This document shows, in pieces, positions 15,502 to 31,690 of a stretch of DNA of 64,000 nt (positions within the stretch are counted from its first letter, which is position 1; each line of letters starts with the position of its first letter). The stretch is from the NCBI GenBank assembly GCA_036946625.1, contig JAQIIU010000003.1, positions 2,390,273 through 2,454,272 on the forward strand, written 5' to 3'. The stretch is from Methylorubrum populi. GTDB lineage: Bacteria > Pseudomonadota > Alphaproteobacteria > Rhizobiales > Beijerinckiaceae. A program made the position numbers and the translations under genes. Under the pieces are notes generated by a model. It made no database searches. It was not told the DNA's origin and saw only the letters and a program-made list of their open reading frames with translations.

Positions 15502-16464
15502 TCAAGCGGTCTGGAAGGTCTTTCCGGCGCGGACCATGGCGTTGAGGGTGGTGACGAGCTTTCGCACGACGGCGATGAGGGCGAGTTTGTGGGGCTTGCC
15601 GGCTTGGCGCAGGCGCTCGTAGAGGCGGCGGAAGACGGGGTTGTGGCGGCTGGCGGTCAGGGCGGCCATGAACATCACGTCGCGCAAGGCTTTGCGTCCG
15701 CCGGTGATGCTGGCCGAGCGGATCGAGGAGCCGCTGTGGCAGGTGATGGGCGCCACGCCGACCAGAGCCGCGACCGTGCGCCGGTTCAGGCGGCCGAGTT
15801 CCGGCAGCCACGCCAGCAGGGCACGACAGGCCACGGGTCCGACGCCCTTGCACGTGCGCAACAGGGCGGCGGTGCGAGCCAGTTCGGCATCGGCGGCGAT
15901 GGCTTCGTCCAAGGCCGCGCCGATCGCGGCGATCTGGCCGTCGAGCAGGGCGAGGCTGGCGGTGATCGAGGCGCGCACGATCGTGCTCTCGGTGCGTTCG
16001 GCCCGGCACTGCTCGGCCTGTCGCTGATCCTTGAGCTGGCCGAGCCGGGTCATCAGTTCGGCGAGCGCGCGCTGAGCCGGGCTCGGCAGCGGCGGGGCGA
16101 CTTCGTCCACGGTAAAGGCCGCCAAGGCGGCCAGGACGGCGGCGTCGATCCGATCGGTCTTGGCCAGCCGCGCCTGGGCGCGGGCGAACGCCCGGGCGCG
16201 GCCGGGATGGATCCGGCGGATCGGCAGCCCCAGCGCCGTGGCGGCTTCGATCAGCGGCCACTCGTAGCCGCCGGTGGCTTCGCACACGAGGTTGGCGCAG
16301 GCGCGCCAGTGCGGCTTGGACAAGGCGGCCGTCAGGGCCGCGACCGTGTTGTCGATGCGGGCGGTGCGTCCGCGCGTGTCGGCCAGATCGACCCAATCCT
16401 TCGAGACATCGGCGCCGAGAAAGCAAGGGGAGGCTGGCGCGGTGTGGGCTGGCGAGGCTACCAT
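15502..16464 (-). CDS. IS110-family transposase
   Basis: About 320 aa recombinase. The N-terminal RuvC-like DEDD domain begins FLGADVSKDWVDLAD and carries EATGGYEW and KTDRIDAAVLAA. The C-terminal Transposase_20 domain has LLRTCKGVGPVACRALLAW and ITCHSGSSIRSASITGG, containing the serine region implicated in catalysis. It appears complete. Start at the ATG at 16464; an in-frame ATG at 16548 would add 28 residues. Confidence 0.9.
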   Translation of the reverse strand: MVASPAHTAPASPCFLGADVSKDWVDLADTRGRTARIDNTVAALTAALSKPHWRACANLVCEATGGYEWPLIEAATALGLPIRRIHPGRARAFARAQARLAKTDRIDAAVLAALAAFTVDEVAPPLPSPAQRALAELMTRLGQLKDQRQAEQCRAERTESTIVRASITASLALLDGQIAAIGAALDEAIAADAELARTAALLRTCKGVGPVACRALLAWLPELGRLNRRTVAALVGVAPITCHSGSSIRSASITGGRKALRDVMFMAALTASRHNPVFRRLYERLRQAGKPHKLALIAVVRKLVTTLNAMVRAGKTFQTA

Positions 16465-16679
16465 GACGAGGCCTTTCGCGAGACAGGCAAGGTCCTCTGG
16501 CACGGGATTGTAAGCTCGGGCTGCGCCCGCTCTACCGTTCGTGCTCAAGACCGTGGAGGCGCCGCCGACGGATCAAGATTGCTTGCGACCTCGCAGTCGA
16601 TCCAGAAGCGATCCCGCCGGCGGCCCTCCCGTTGTCGCTCCGGTTCCGTCGCCGGAAAAGACCGACAAACCCAACGTAC
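16465..16679 (-). ncRNA. Candidate IS110 bridge RNA region
   Basis: Non-coding end of the IS110 element upstream of its transposase. Two segments fit bridge-RNA logic. GAAGCGATCC at 16605-16614 is identical to the sequence of repeat R1 at the insertion site. TCTACCGT at 16531-16538 is identical to the other end of the element. Read on the minus strand, the target-matching segment comes first and the end-matching segment second, the order known for IS621. No covariance or folding could be run, so this is a hypothesis. Confidence 0.35.
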
Positions 16680-16747
16680 AATCCAGGGCGCGACATCTCC
16701 GAAAAGGGCGCGCCCTGGATTGCTGGCGCCGAGCCTCGCGATGGCGG
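16680..16747. repeat. Right part of interspersed repeat R1, copy a
   Basis: Contains AATCCAGGGCGCGACAT, GCGCGCCCTGGATTGC and GAGCCTCGCGATGGCGG. These match the half of R1 missing from 15421-15486 and are in the same orientation. It also forms a self-complementary pair CCAGGGCGCG/CGCGCCCTGG. Confidence 0.65.
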
Positions 16748-16808
16748 AGGAGAGCCCGAACACCAACCGGATGCCGTATCGTCCGCTCGGCGGGATAGCT
16801 GGGCAAGC

Positions 16809-16837
16809 GCCCCGGCTCTCGCGAGCCGGGGCCTTTT
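16809..16837. terminator. Stable hairpin downstream of rpoC
   Basis: Perfect 10-bp stem GCCCCGGCTC/GAGCCGGGGC with a TCGC loop, 30 nt beyond the rpoC stop. The T-tract (CTTTT) is on the plus-strand side, so classical termination would act on plus-strand transcripts entering rpoC. For the minus-strand rpoBC message it is a 3'-end hairpin with only a weak U-tract. Confidence 0.5.
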
Positions 16838-16866
16838 CATGTCGTGGTCCCGAAGGGAGCGACCGA

Positions 16867-21084
<4,218 letters not shown>

Positions 21085-21210
21085 GATCCGCTCCTTGCTC
21101 GCCGGCTGCCCCGCGCCTGGGCAGTCCCGGCTTGATCCTCATGGCGCCGCGCTCGTCCGGAGCGCCGCTGGCCGTCGTCGGTCGGAAGGCTCCGCCCCTT
21201 CCCGCTCGAC

Positions 21211-21242
21211 CGCGGCGGCGCCTCGCGAGAGGCACCGCCGCG
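21211..21242 (-). promoter_or_regulatory. Hairpin in the rpoB-rpoC spacer
   Basis: 14-bp stem (CGCGGCGGCGCCTC paired with GAGGCACCGCCGCG, one mismatch) with a GCGA loop, 18 nt after the rpoB stop. There is no T-run on the minus-strand side, so it is more likely an RNA processing or stability element than a terminator. Confidence 0.55.
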
Positions 21243-21259
21243 GGAGGTGAACCCGGTCG

Positions 21260-25387
<4,128 letters not shown>

Positions 25388-25621
25388 GAGACCTCGCTCC
25401 ACCACCTCAGCGTAGGGTGCCCGGGGAAGGCGAAACACCTCCCGTCACCGGGCTCGAAGGGCCGCCCCGCCGGACGGTCGGCCCACCCGAACCGAATTCG
25501 TCTTCCGTATCGCCGCGCGCGCCCGCCCTCGGGAACCGCGGCCGCCCGAAGCGGCGTTAGCCCGCGAGCCGGAGCCCGCGGGCGTCTGGCCGGCGCACCT
25601 CCGAGGAGCGCGCGCCGGATG

Positions 25622-25645
25622 CGATGGGCCGGGAACGGCCCATCG
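25622..25645 (-). promoter_or_regulatory. Attenuator-like hairpin between rplL and rpoB
   Basis: Perfect 10-bp stem CGATGGGCCG/CGGCCCATCG with a 4-nt loop, only 5 nt after the rplL stop. On the minus strand no T-run follows (CATCC). A partial terminator or processing site between rplJL and rpoBC is a known way to keep ribosomal protein output above RNA polymerase output; this hairpin sits at that point. Confidence 0.6.
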
Positions 25646-25650
25646 ACGGA

Positions 25651-26031
25651 TTACTTGAGCTCGACCTTGGCGCCGGCCTTCTCGAGCTGGGCCTTGATCT
25701 TCTCGGCCTCGTCCTTGGCCACCGACTCCTTGACCGGCTTCGGGGCGCCCTCGACGAGGTCCTTGGCCTCCTTGAGGCCGAGGCCGGTGATCGCGCGGAC
25801 CTCCTTGATGACCTCGATCTTCTTGTCGCCGGCCGCGGCCAGGACGACGGTGAACTCGGTCTGCTCCTCGGCGGCCGGGGCGGCGGCACCACCCCCGGCC
25901 GGGCCGGCGGCGACGGCGACGGCGGCAGCGGCCGAGACGCCCCACTTCTCCTCGAGGAGCTTGGCGAGCTCGGCGGCCTCGAGAACGGTCAGCGAGGAGA
26001 GATCCTCGACGATCTTGGCGAGATCAGCCAT
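25651..26031 (-). CDS. rplL: 50S ribosomal protein L7/L12
   Basis: 126 aa acidic stalk protein that recruits translational GTPases. The N-terminal dimerisation domain (LTVLEAAELAKLLEEKWGV) is joined by an Ala/Gly/Pro hinge (AGPAGGGAAAPAAEE) to the C-terminal factor-binding domain (KKIEVIKEVRAITGLGLKEA). It lies 57 bp after rplJ in the same transcript. Confidence 0.98.
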   Translation of the reverse strand: MADLAKIVEDLSSLTVLEAAELAKLLEEKWGVSAAAAVAVAAGPAGGGAAAPAAEEQTEFTVVLAAAGDKKIEVIKEVRAITGLGLKEAKDLVEGAPKPVKESVAKDEAEKIKAQLEKAGAKVELK

Positions 26032-26088
26032 GTGAATGTCCTTTGCGTATATCGGTTTGAACGGATGGTTTCGCTAGGGGGAAACGGC

Positions 26089-26607
26089 TCAGGCCGCCTC
26101 GTCCTTCTTGGCATAGGCCCCGAACACGCGGGCGAGCTTGGCCGCCGGCGCGTTGACGACCTGGGCGACCTTGGTCGCGGGAGCCTGGATGAGGCCCACG
26201 AGCTTGGCGCGCAGTTCGTCGAGGGACGGGAGCGAGGCGAGCGCCTTCACGCCGTCCGGGTTCAGGGCAGTCGTTCCCATGGCGCCGCCGAGAATCACGA
26301 GCTTTTCGTTCGTCTTGGCGAAGTCCACCGCAACCTTGGCGGCCGCGACCGGATCGCTCGAATAGGCGAGCAGGGTCGGGCCCTTCAGGAGGGGCTTGAT
26401 GGAGGCGACGTCCGTGCCATCGAGAGCGATGCTGGCGAGCCGGTTCTTGGCGACCTTCACGGTGGCGCCGGCCTGCTTCATCTGCGAGCGCAGCTTCTGC
26501 ATGTCGGCGACCGTGAGGCCCTTGTAGTGGGCCACGACGACGACGGCGTTCGCGGTGAACACGCCGTTGAGCGTCGAGACGAGATCAGCTTTAGCTGTCC
26601 GGTCCAC
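26089..26607 (-). CDS. rplJ: 50S ribosomal protein L10
   Basis: 172 aa base of the ribosomal stalk; binds 23S rRNA and L7/L12 dimers. The N-terminal ADLVSTLNGVFTANAVVVVA and HYKGLTVADMQKLRSQMKQ are characteristic. The L10-L12 complex is a known autoregulator that binds the rplJ leader; here a leader of about 420 nt is available. Unlike in most bacteria, the gene upstream is not rplA, which lies 17.5 kb away. Confidence 0.98.
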   Translation of the reverse strand: MDRTAKADLVSTLNGVFTANAVVVVAHYKGLTVADMQKLRSQMKQAGATVKVAKNRLASIALDGTDVASIKPLLKGPTLLAYSSDPVAAAKVAVDFAKTNEKLVILGGAMGTTALNPDGVKALASLPSLDELRAKLVGLIQAPATKVAQVVNAPAAKLARVFGAYAKKDEAA

Positions 26608-27030
26608 TGGTGCTCTCTCCGGTTGGCGGAACCTGAGACAGGTCCGCCGGTTGCACTTGCCGCCCGGAACGGATCTCGGCTGAGAAGCCGGAACCGTCGC
26701 CCGGGCGACGTCTCACGGCCCTGTCCCCTTGAAGCGCCCGTGAAGGCGCCTCGCGGGTGAGATTGGTTCAAACCGATGCCTCCCTCCGGTGCCGGTCGGC
26801 CCCGAAGCGAGGTGTGTCAAAATTCGGTCTTCCCCGTCTGTGCAGGCTGTCGCCGATTAAGCCGGTTGCCCGGCGCCTGCAGTCTCGGACAGGACATAGC
26901 CGGAAACGGCGCTCGGAGCCGCTGCCCCAAGTCCCTTCCGGCCATCACCGCCCGGTCGCCCGGGCGGCATCTCGAACGGAAACCGACCGATCGGCCGATC
27001 CCTTCCAATGGGTGAATTCGTGGAGCGCGG
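26608..27030 (-). promoter_or_regulatory. Long 5' leader of rplJL-rpoBC
   Basis: About 420 nt without a credible ORF between the promoter at 27031-27059 and rplJ. L10 leaders in other bacteria carry an L10-L12 binding fold with a kink-turn. I cannot assign one by eye, but the length and position make autoregulation here likely. Confidence 0.45.
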
Positions 27031-27059
27031 TCTATAGCGGCGTGCAAGCCGCCTGCCAA
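27031..27059 (-). promoter_or_regulatory. Sigma70-type promoter for rplJL-rpoBC
   Basis: On the minus strand TTGGCA (27059-27054), a 17-nt spacer and TATAGA (27036-27031): near-consensus -35 and -10 boxes at ideal spacing. The only downstream genes are rplJ-rplL-rpoB-rpoC, so this promoter makes that block independent of the distant secE-rplA block. Confidence 0.7.
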
Positions 27060-27281
27060 GTCCCGCACCGCGACTTTTCCGTCGCAGGCAAGGGCGCATC
27101 GAGGCGCATCGGGCGGGGATGCGGGGCAGGCCCGCGCGCCACCGTCCGCTCGCGCTGTCGTCCGCGACACCGGCCCCGGCACCGCCCCCCCGTGTGCGCC
27201 AGCGCATCCGCGTGGAGGCGGAAGCCGGCCTACACCGCCGCGCCCGAGCTTTGAGGGCAGGCGTTGAGGATGTTTCGGGCG

Positions 27282-27431
27282 ATGGCCTCGAAGCTGCTGC
27301 CGGTGCTGAGCGTGCTCGTCTTCGTCGTGGACGGCCATCTGCCGGGCATGCGCGAATTGCGCAACCCGGATGCGGAGGGCGGCAAAGGCGCCGGGCGCAC
27401 CACCGTCCTGTCGAAGCAGGCCGAGGCGTGA
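27282..27431 (+). CDS. Possible small exported/membrane protein, 49 aa
   Basis: Frame MASKLLPVLSVLVFVVDGHL continues to a hydrophilic tail ending KQAEA. A hydrophobic stretch at residues 5-16 suggests a signal anchor. GAGG lies 11 nt before the ATG at 27282; an ATG at 27270 would add MFRA. A stable hairpin follows 4 nt after the stop. I do not recognise the family. Confidence 0.45.
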   Translation: MASKLLPVLSVLVFVVDGHLPGMRELRNPDAEGGKGAGRTTVLSKQAEA

Positions 27432-27435
27432 CGAC

Positions 27436-27464
27436 GGCCCGCCGCCCGACCGAAGCGGCGGGCC
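27436..27464. terminator. Hairpin between convergent small ORF and porin
   Basis: Perfect 10-bp stem GGCCCGCCGC/GCGGCGGGCC with a 9-nt loop. There is no T-run on either side, so efficiency is uncertain; placement between convergent genes supports a transcript-end role. Confidence 0.45.
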
Positions 27465-27546
27465 CGGTCGTCACGTCCGCGCGGCGCCCTGGGGAGGGGG
27501 CCACCCGCCTTCCCGAAGGGATCGACCGGATGCCGCCCGGCGCCGA

Positions 27547-29058
27547 TCAGTAGTTGATCTGCAACTGGCCGCGGAACAGGTCGCCTTCGGCCCGGCCGAA
27601 GCGTCCGACATTGGCCTCGCGCCGCTTCATGTTGGCGTAGGCCAGGGTGAGTTCGACCGCCTTGATCGGCTGGAACTCGATGCCCAACTCGAACTCGTCG
27701 GTATCGAGCCGCGGGGCGTTCGTGCCGACCTTCCAGCCGCCATCGTAGGTCTGCCAGCGGGCGTAGGGCATGAACGGGCCGACCGGGGAGTGGTCGACCT
27801 TGTACATCGCCTGGACGTAGCCGCCCTGGAGCGGCTTGGTCTGGATCGCCCGGGCGATGGGATCGTATTCCGGGCCGCGGCCCCAGTTCCACTCCGCCTG
27901 GAGACCGAAGGGCTGCGGATACAGGATCGCGTGCAGGCCGACGCGTTCGTCGTCGTAGCCGTTGCCGAGTGTCGTGCCGACGACCTCGGGCCTGAAGCGG
28001 TTGCGGTAGGCCGAGCCGCCGACCTCCAGCACCTGCCCCTTGAAGATGTCGCCCAGCCCGTCGAGCTCGAACGGCCAGGTCGCCATCATGACCGTCATCA
28101 GGTCCTTGTTGCCCTCGAGCCGATTGATGGTCTGGCCGTTGTAGATGCCGACGCCGAAGGCGCCGTAATTGCCGAACAGCTTCTGTCCGCCCTTGGCCAA
28201 GCGGTCCCAGATGCGCTGCACGTGCCAGGGCGTGTAGTAGAACGAGATACCGATGTCGCGCTCGCCGGGCACCGCGCTGTTGATCGCATCGGAGCGGTCG
28301 AGCGTGAGGCGGTTCTGCGAGGATTGCAGGTTTTCCCAGCCATACTGCACCTTCTGCTGGCCGAAGCGCAGGCGGGTGCGGCGCTCATCGTCGAGGAACA
28401 CGTCCGCGTAGGCGTCGCGCAACTGCGTGAAGTGCTGGCGATCGCTCACGCCGACAGCGAAGTCGGGCTGGATGTAGATGAACACCCGCTCGTGGATGTC
28501 GCCTTGCAGGATCAGGCGCACCCGGCGGAAGAGGAAGTTGCTGCGGTCGCTGATGCTGCTGTCGTGGACGGAGCGCAGGCGCGAGAGGCCGGCCGGAGCG
28601 GTGTCGTCGCCGGACAGGAACTCGTTGCCGCGCAACTGCGTGTAGCCGCGCAGCGACAGGCGCTCGAACCAGGTCTTGGGCCGGGACGCATGGTTCGGCC
28701 CGTCTTCGAGCAGTTGCGGCGCGGGCGGCACCAGGGCGTCGTACCACGTTTCCGGTTCGTCGATGGCGAAGCGGTGGGGAACCAGGCCGGGAACGGCCGG
28801 CTGCGCCACCGCGGATTCGATCGGCCGGCCGGCCGCCGGGAAGGTGCCGGCATCGGTGGTGCGGGCGTTCGCGGGCCGCGTGGCGACGGGGCCCGCACGC
28901 CGGGGCCCCCTGCCCTGCGCCTCGGCCTGCGCCTTGATCATCGCCTTCAGCTCATTGATCTGGCGCTGCAGCTCCGCGACCGTCTGGGCCCGGGCCTGCG
29001 TGCCCGGCAGCACCAGGGCACTCGACAAGAGCAGCGCGGTCAGAAGACGTCGTTTCAT
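27547..29058 (-). CDS. OprO/OprP-family outer-membrane porin
   Basis: 503 aa. Signal peptide MKRRLLTALLLSSALVLPG, then a short coiled coil (TVAELQRQINELKAMIKAQA) as in OprO/P-type and trimeric porins, then a beta-barrel ending in the aromatic RGQLQINY. Repeated strands such as NFLFRRVRLILQGDIHERVF and FGNYGAFGVGIYNGQ match Phosphate-selective porin O/P. The ligand is not certain; many family members are general anion or pyrophosphate channels. Start at ATG 29058, where the signal peptide begins; the frame is open to 29145. The upstream region is an unusually AT-rich patch that probably regulates it. Confidence 0.85.
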   Translation of the reverse strand: MKRRLLTALLLSSALVLPGTQARAQTVAELQRQINELKAMIKAQAEAQGRGPRRAGPVATRPANARTTDAGTFPAAGRPIESAVAQPAVPGLVPHRFAIDEPETWYDALVPPAPQLLEDGPNHASRPKTWFERLSLRGYTQLRGNEFLSGDDTAPAGLSRLRSVHDSSISDRSNFLFRRVRLILQGDIHERVFIYIQPDFAVGVSDRQHFTQLRDAYADVFLDDERRTRLRFGQQKVQYGWENLQSSQNRLTLDRSDAINSAVPGERDIGISFYYTPWHVQRIWDRLAKGGQKLFGNYGAFGVGIYNGQTINRLEGNKDLMTVMMATWPFELDGLGDIFKGQVLEVGGSAYRNRFRPEVVGTTLGNGYDDERVGLHAILYPQPFGLQAEWNWGRGPEYDPIARAIQTKPLQGGYVQAMYKVDHSPVGPFMPYARWQTYDGGWKVGTNAPRLDTDEFELGIEFQPIKAVELTLAYANMKRREANVGRFGRAEGDLFRGQLQINY

Positions 29059-29289
29059 CTCTCGAACCCCCTTTAGCCGCATTCCGGGCCGGCGTGATGA
29101 CGCTCGCCGTGTTGTGCCGGAATGCGCCCAGCCTTCGGTTGCCAATCGTCAGGCGCAGCACGCACGCCGATCGGCCGAACGGAACATCCTCGCCGCACGC
29201 ACCACGGAAGGCGCGGAGACCGGCGAAGTCGTTAGTCGGCTCAATCGCTTAGCGACCCCGGCGGCGCGTCCCACAGCCATGCTTGGCCG
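29059..29289. other. Porin upstream region, no gene assigned
   Basis: 231 bp of normal GC content upstream of the porin. Short frames exist on both strands (for example minus 29149-29334) but none shows a ribosome-binding site and family-like composition together. Confidence 0.4.
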
Positions 29290-29445
29290 ATAGCACCGGG
29301 CTGGAAGGATTAAAAGTAATTCGCGACAAAACACGAGGATTAATCAGACACATTATTTGTATTACGGGCGATAACGCCAATTAATCCGATGTTTTGCAAG
29401 TTTATTTCGTCATAAAAGTGACGTCATAATGTGATTTACTGTATC
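29290..29445. promoter_or_regulatory. AT-rich regulatory patch
   Basis: About 155 bp with far lower GC than its surroundings. It contains an inverted pair GGATTAAT (29337-29344) and ATTAATCC (29380-29387), a palindrome GGCGATAACGCC (29367-29378), and a direct repeat CGTCATAA at 29408 and 29422 enclosing TGACGTCA. On the minus strand TTGGCG and AATAAT lie 17 nt apart, a promoter candidate toward the porin. It may control both the porin and hpnP-like gene. Confidence 0.5.
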
Positions 29446-29808
29446 TTTGAACCATCTCGATTGGCCGTTTTTTCGACGACCATCTGCCCGGACGGGTTGC
29501 GCAGGAATCGCGTGATCGGGGCGGTGAGAGGCGAAATCGTCACGGGCAAGCGTCGGCGGGCGCAGACTTCGCCGGATCGAGCGGCTTTCCGCATGCATTC
29601 GCCGCATGCCACTGCCGCCGCTGCCGTTTCAGGACCCGGATGTGTCCTCGAAGCCGCACCAAATCGCGGGAGCGCCGGGCCCGGGCGGCGGGCTCGCACG
29701 CGTCGTGCGGCGGAGCTTCGGTCCAAGAGCCGGATTCAGGTGCCCGCAAGCATCGTGTCGCGCCAAAGAGGGGACGCCAACGCGACGGGCTGTGCTAGAT
29801 AGGGGACC
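29446..29808. other. Intergenic region upstream of the hopanoid methylase
   Basis: 363 bp of GC-rich DNA between the AT-rich patch and the radical SAM gene. A minus-strand frame (29436-29726) ending in the AT-rich patch is open but shows no RBS or family features. No repeat or RNA recognised. Confidence 0.4.
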
Positions 29809-31452
29809 ATGCGATGCCCCCTTCCCGTCTCGTCCCGCCGGCGCGTCCTGTGCGTCTTCCCCGCCTACACGCCGTCCTTCGGCACCTTCTCCCACGCCTA
29901 TCCGCTGATGGGCGGGGTCAAGGCGTTCATGCCGCCCCAGGGCCTCCTGGTGATCGCGGCCTACATGCCCGAGAGCTGGGAATGCCGCTTCGTCGATGAG
30001 AACATCCGGCCCGCCTCGCCGCAGGATTTCGCCTGGGCCGACGCGGTGTTCGTCTCGGGGATGCACATCCAGGAGGGCCAGATCCACGACATCGGCCGGC
30101 GGGCGCACGAAGCCGGCAAGGTCGCGGTGCTCGGCGGCCCCTCCGTCTCCGGCGCGCCGGAGAAGTACCCGGACTTCGACTACCTCCATGTCGGCGAGAT
30201 CGGCGACGCCACCGACCGGCTGATCGAGATTTTGGACCGCGACCTGACGCGTCCGGCAGGCCAGATCGTGCTCGACACCAAGGACCGGCTGGCGCTGGCC
30301 GACTTCCCGGCCCCGGCCTACGAGGCGGTGCCGCTCAAGCGCTACCTGATCGGCTCGCTGCAATTCTCCTCGGGCTGCCCCTATCGCTGCGAGTTCTGCG
30401 ACATCCCGCAGCTCTACGGCCGGCAGCCGCGGCTGAAGAGCCCGGAGCAGATGTGCGCCGAGTTGGACGCCATCGTCAGCCAGCCGGGCCACCCGGCGGT
30501 GGTCTACTTCGTCGACGACAACTTCATCGGCAACCGCAAGGCGACCCGCGAGATGCTGCCGCATCTGGTGGAGTGGCAGAAGGAGAACGGCTACCCGCTC
30601 CAGTTCGCCTGCGAGGCGACGCTGAACATGGCCAAGCAGCCCGAGATCCTCGAACTGATGCGGCAGGCCAACTTCATGACGGTGTTCGTCGGCATCGAGA
30701 CACCGGAGGCCGACGCGCTGAAGGGCATCGACAAGACCCACAACGCCGCCGTGCCGATGTACGAGGCGATCCAAACGCTCAATTCCTACGGGCTGGAGGT
30801 GACCTCGGGCATCATCCTCGGGCTCGACTCGGATACCGACAAATCCGAGCAGAACCTGATCGACTTCATCGACCGGTCGGCGATTCCGGTGCTGACGATC
30901 AACCTGCTCCAGGCGCTGCCCAAGACCCCGCTCTGGGACCGGCTGGAGCGCGAGGGCCGGCTCGTCCACGACGCCAGCCTCGAATCGAACGTGCTGTTCA
31001 AGCGCCCGCACGACACGGTGGTGGGAAGCTGGCGCCGGGCCATCGCCCACGCCTACGCGCCCGAACAGCTCTTCGAGCGCTTCAAGCACCAGTGCGACGT
31101 GACCTACGGCAACCGCATCGCCACCCCGACGAAGGGCAAGCTGACGAAGACGAACCTGCGCCGCGGCCTGATCCTCGGCTTCAACATCATCACCCGGGTG
31201 GGCCTCTTCTCCGACTACCGCCGGCCGTTCTGGCAGGCGGCGGGCCACGCCCTGAAGCGCGGGCAGATCGAGGCGGTGTTCAACATGGGCTTCGTCGCCC
31301 ACCACCTGATCCGCTTCACCCGCGAAGCCCTGCGCGGGGAGCACAACGCCTCCTTCTACGCCGCCAAGGCGGCGGAGGCCGAGGCGCAGCGCCGGCGCAG
31401 TTGGTGGGAGAACGCCCGCCGCCGGTTCGTGCCGGAGCGCGAGGCGGCCTGA
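29809..31452 (+). CDS. hpnP: B12-binding radical SAM hopanoid methylase (HpnP-like)
   Basis: 547 aa with an N-terminal cobalamin-binding domain (MGGVKAFMPPQGLLVIAAYM onward), a radical SAM domain with CPYRCEFC at residues 190-197, and a C-terminal DUF4070-like segment. Phrases such as YFVDDNFIGNRKATREM, LLQALPKTPLWDRLEREGR and the start region resemble HpnP, which methylates hopanoids at C-2; Methylobacterium makes 2-methylhopanoids. HpnR (C-3 methylase) has the same architecture and is the main alternative. The product would act on membrane-bound diploptene-type lipids using two SAM molecules. ATG at 29809. It is monocistronic; downstream lies a repeat cluster. Confidence 0.75.
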   Translation: MRCPLPVSSRRRVLCVFPAYTPSFGTFSHAYPLMGGVKAFMPPQGLLVIAAYMPESWECRFVDENIRPASPQDFAWADAVFVSGMHIQEGQIHDIGRRAHEAGKVAVLGGPSVSGAPEKYPDFDYLHVGEIGDATDRLIEILDRDLTRPAGQIVLDTKDRLALADFPAPAYEAVPLKRYLIGSLQFSSGCPYRCEFCDIPQLYGRQPRLKSPEQMCAELDAIVSQPGHPAVVYFVDDNFIGNRKATREMLPHLVEWQKENGYPLQFACEATLNMAKQPEILELMRQANFMTVFVGIETPEADALKGIDKTHNAAVPMYEAIQTLNSYGLEVTSGIILGLDSDTDKSEQNLIDFIDRSAIPVLTINLLQALPKTPLWDRLEREGRLVHDASLESNVLFKRPHDTVVGSWRRAIAHAYAPEQLFERFKHQCDVTYGNRIATPTKGKLTKTNLRRGLILGFNIITRVGLFSDYRRPFWQAAGHALKRGQIEAVFNMGFVAHHLIRFTREALRGEHNASFYAAKAAEAEAQRRRSWWENARRRFVPEREAA

Positions 31453-31485
31453 TCCCCCGGGTTTCGAAAGGGGCCATCCCTTTGG

Positions 31486-31656
31486 CAGGCTGCCGAAGAA
31501 GTCCCGGACAGGAGCAGGAACTTCTCCGCCGGCCGACTGGCGTTGCCGGCGGGCAGCGGCGACCCGCGGCTGCCATGTGCGGGTCGCCGCCTCCAACCGA
31601 GCCCCGGTCGGTCGGGAGAAGGTCTATCTGCCTCGCCAGAGTTTTTCAGCGGCCTG
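31486..31656. repeat. MITE-like element with 18-bp inverted repeats
   Basis: Ends CAGGCTGCCGAAGAAGTC (31486-31503) and, inverted, GAGTTTTTCAGCGGCCTG (31639-31656), identical at 14 of 18 positions. The CAGGCxGCxGAAxAA ends resemble IS5/IS1182-type termini. Only 135 bp lies between them and no transposase is present, so this is a deletion remnant or MITE. Just before it, 31460-31485 repeats parts of the hairpin array at 8065-8162. Confidence 0.5.
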
Positions 31657-31690
31657 TCATATGACATTCAGTTGATGACTTCGGCCTCTC

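Larger units (their letters stand above)
15487..16679 (-). mobile_element. IS110-family insertion sequence inside repeat R1
   Basis: About 1.19 kb element. The ends are inferred because the two flanks, 15421-15486 and 16680-16747, join into one complete R1 repeat when the intervening DNA is removed. It encodes one DEDD transposase on the minus strand and leaves about 215 bp of non-coding DNA on the transposase 5' side, the usual place of the bridge RNA in the IS110 group. No terminal inverted repeats are seen, as expected for the family. An 8-bp match TCTACCGT occurs at 15486-15493 and 16531-16538. Confidence 0.6.

Noticed and set aside
29436..29726. Minus-strand 96-codon frame in the hpnP upstream region
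   Set aside because: No ribosome-binding site or recognisable composition; probably chance.
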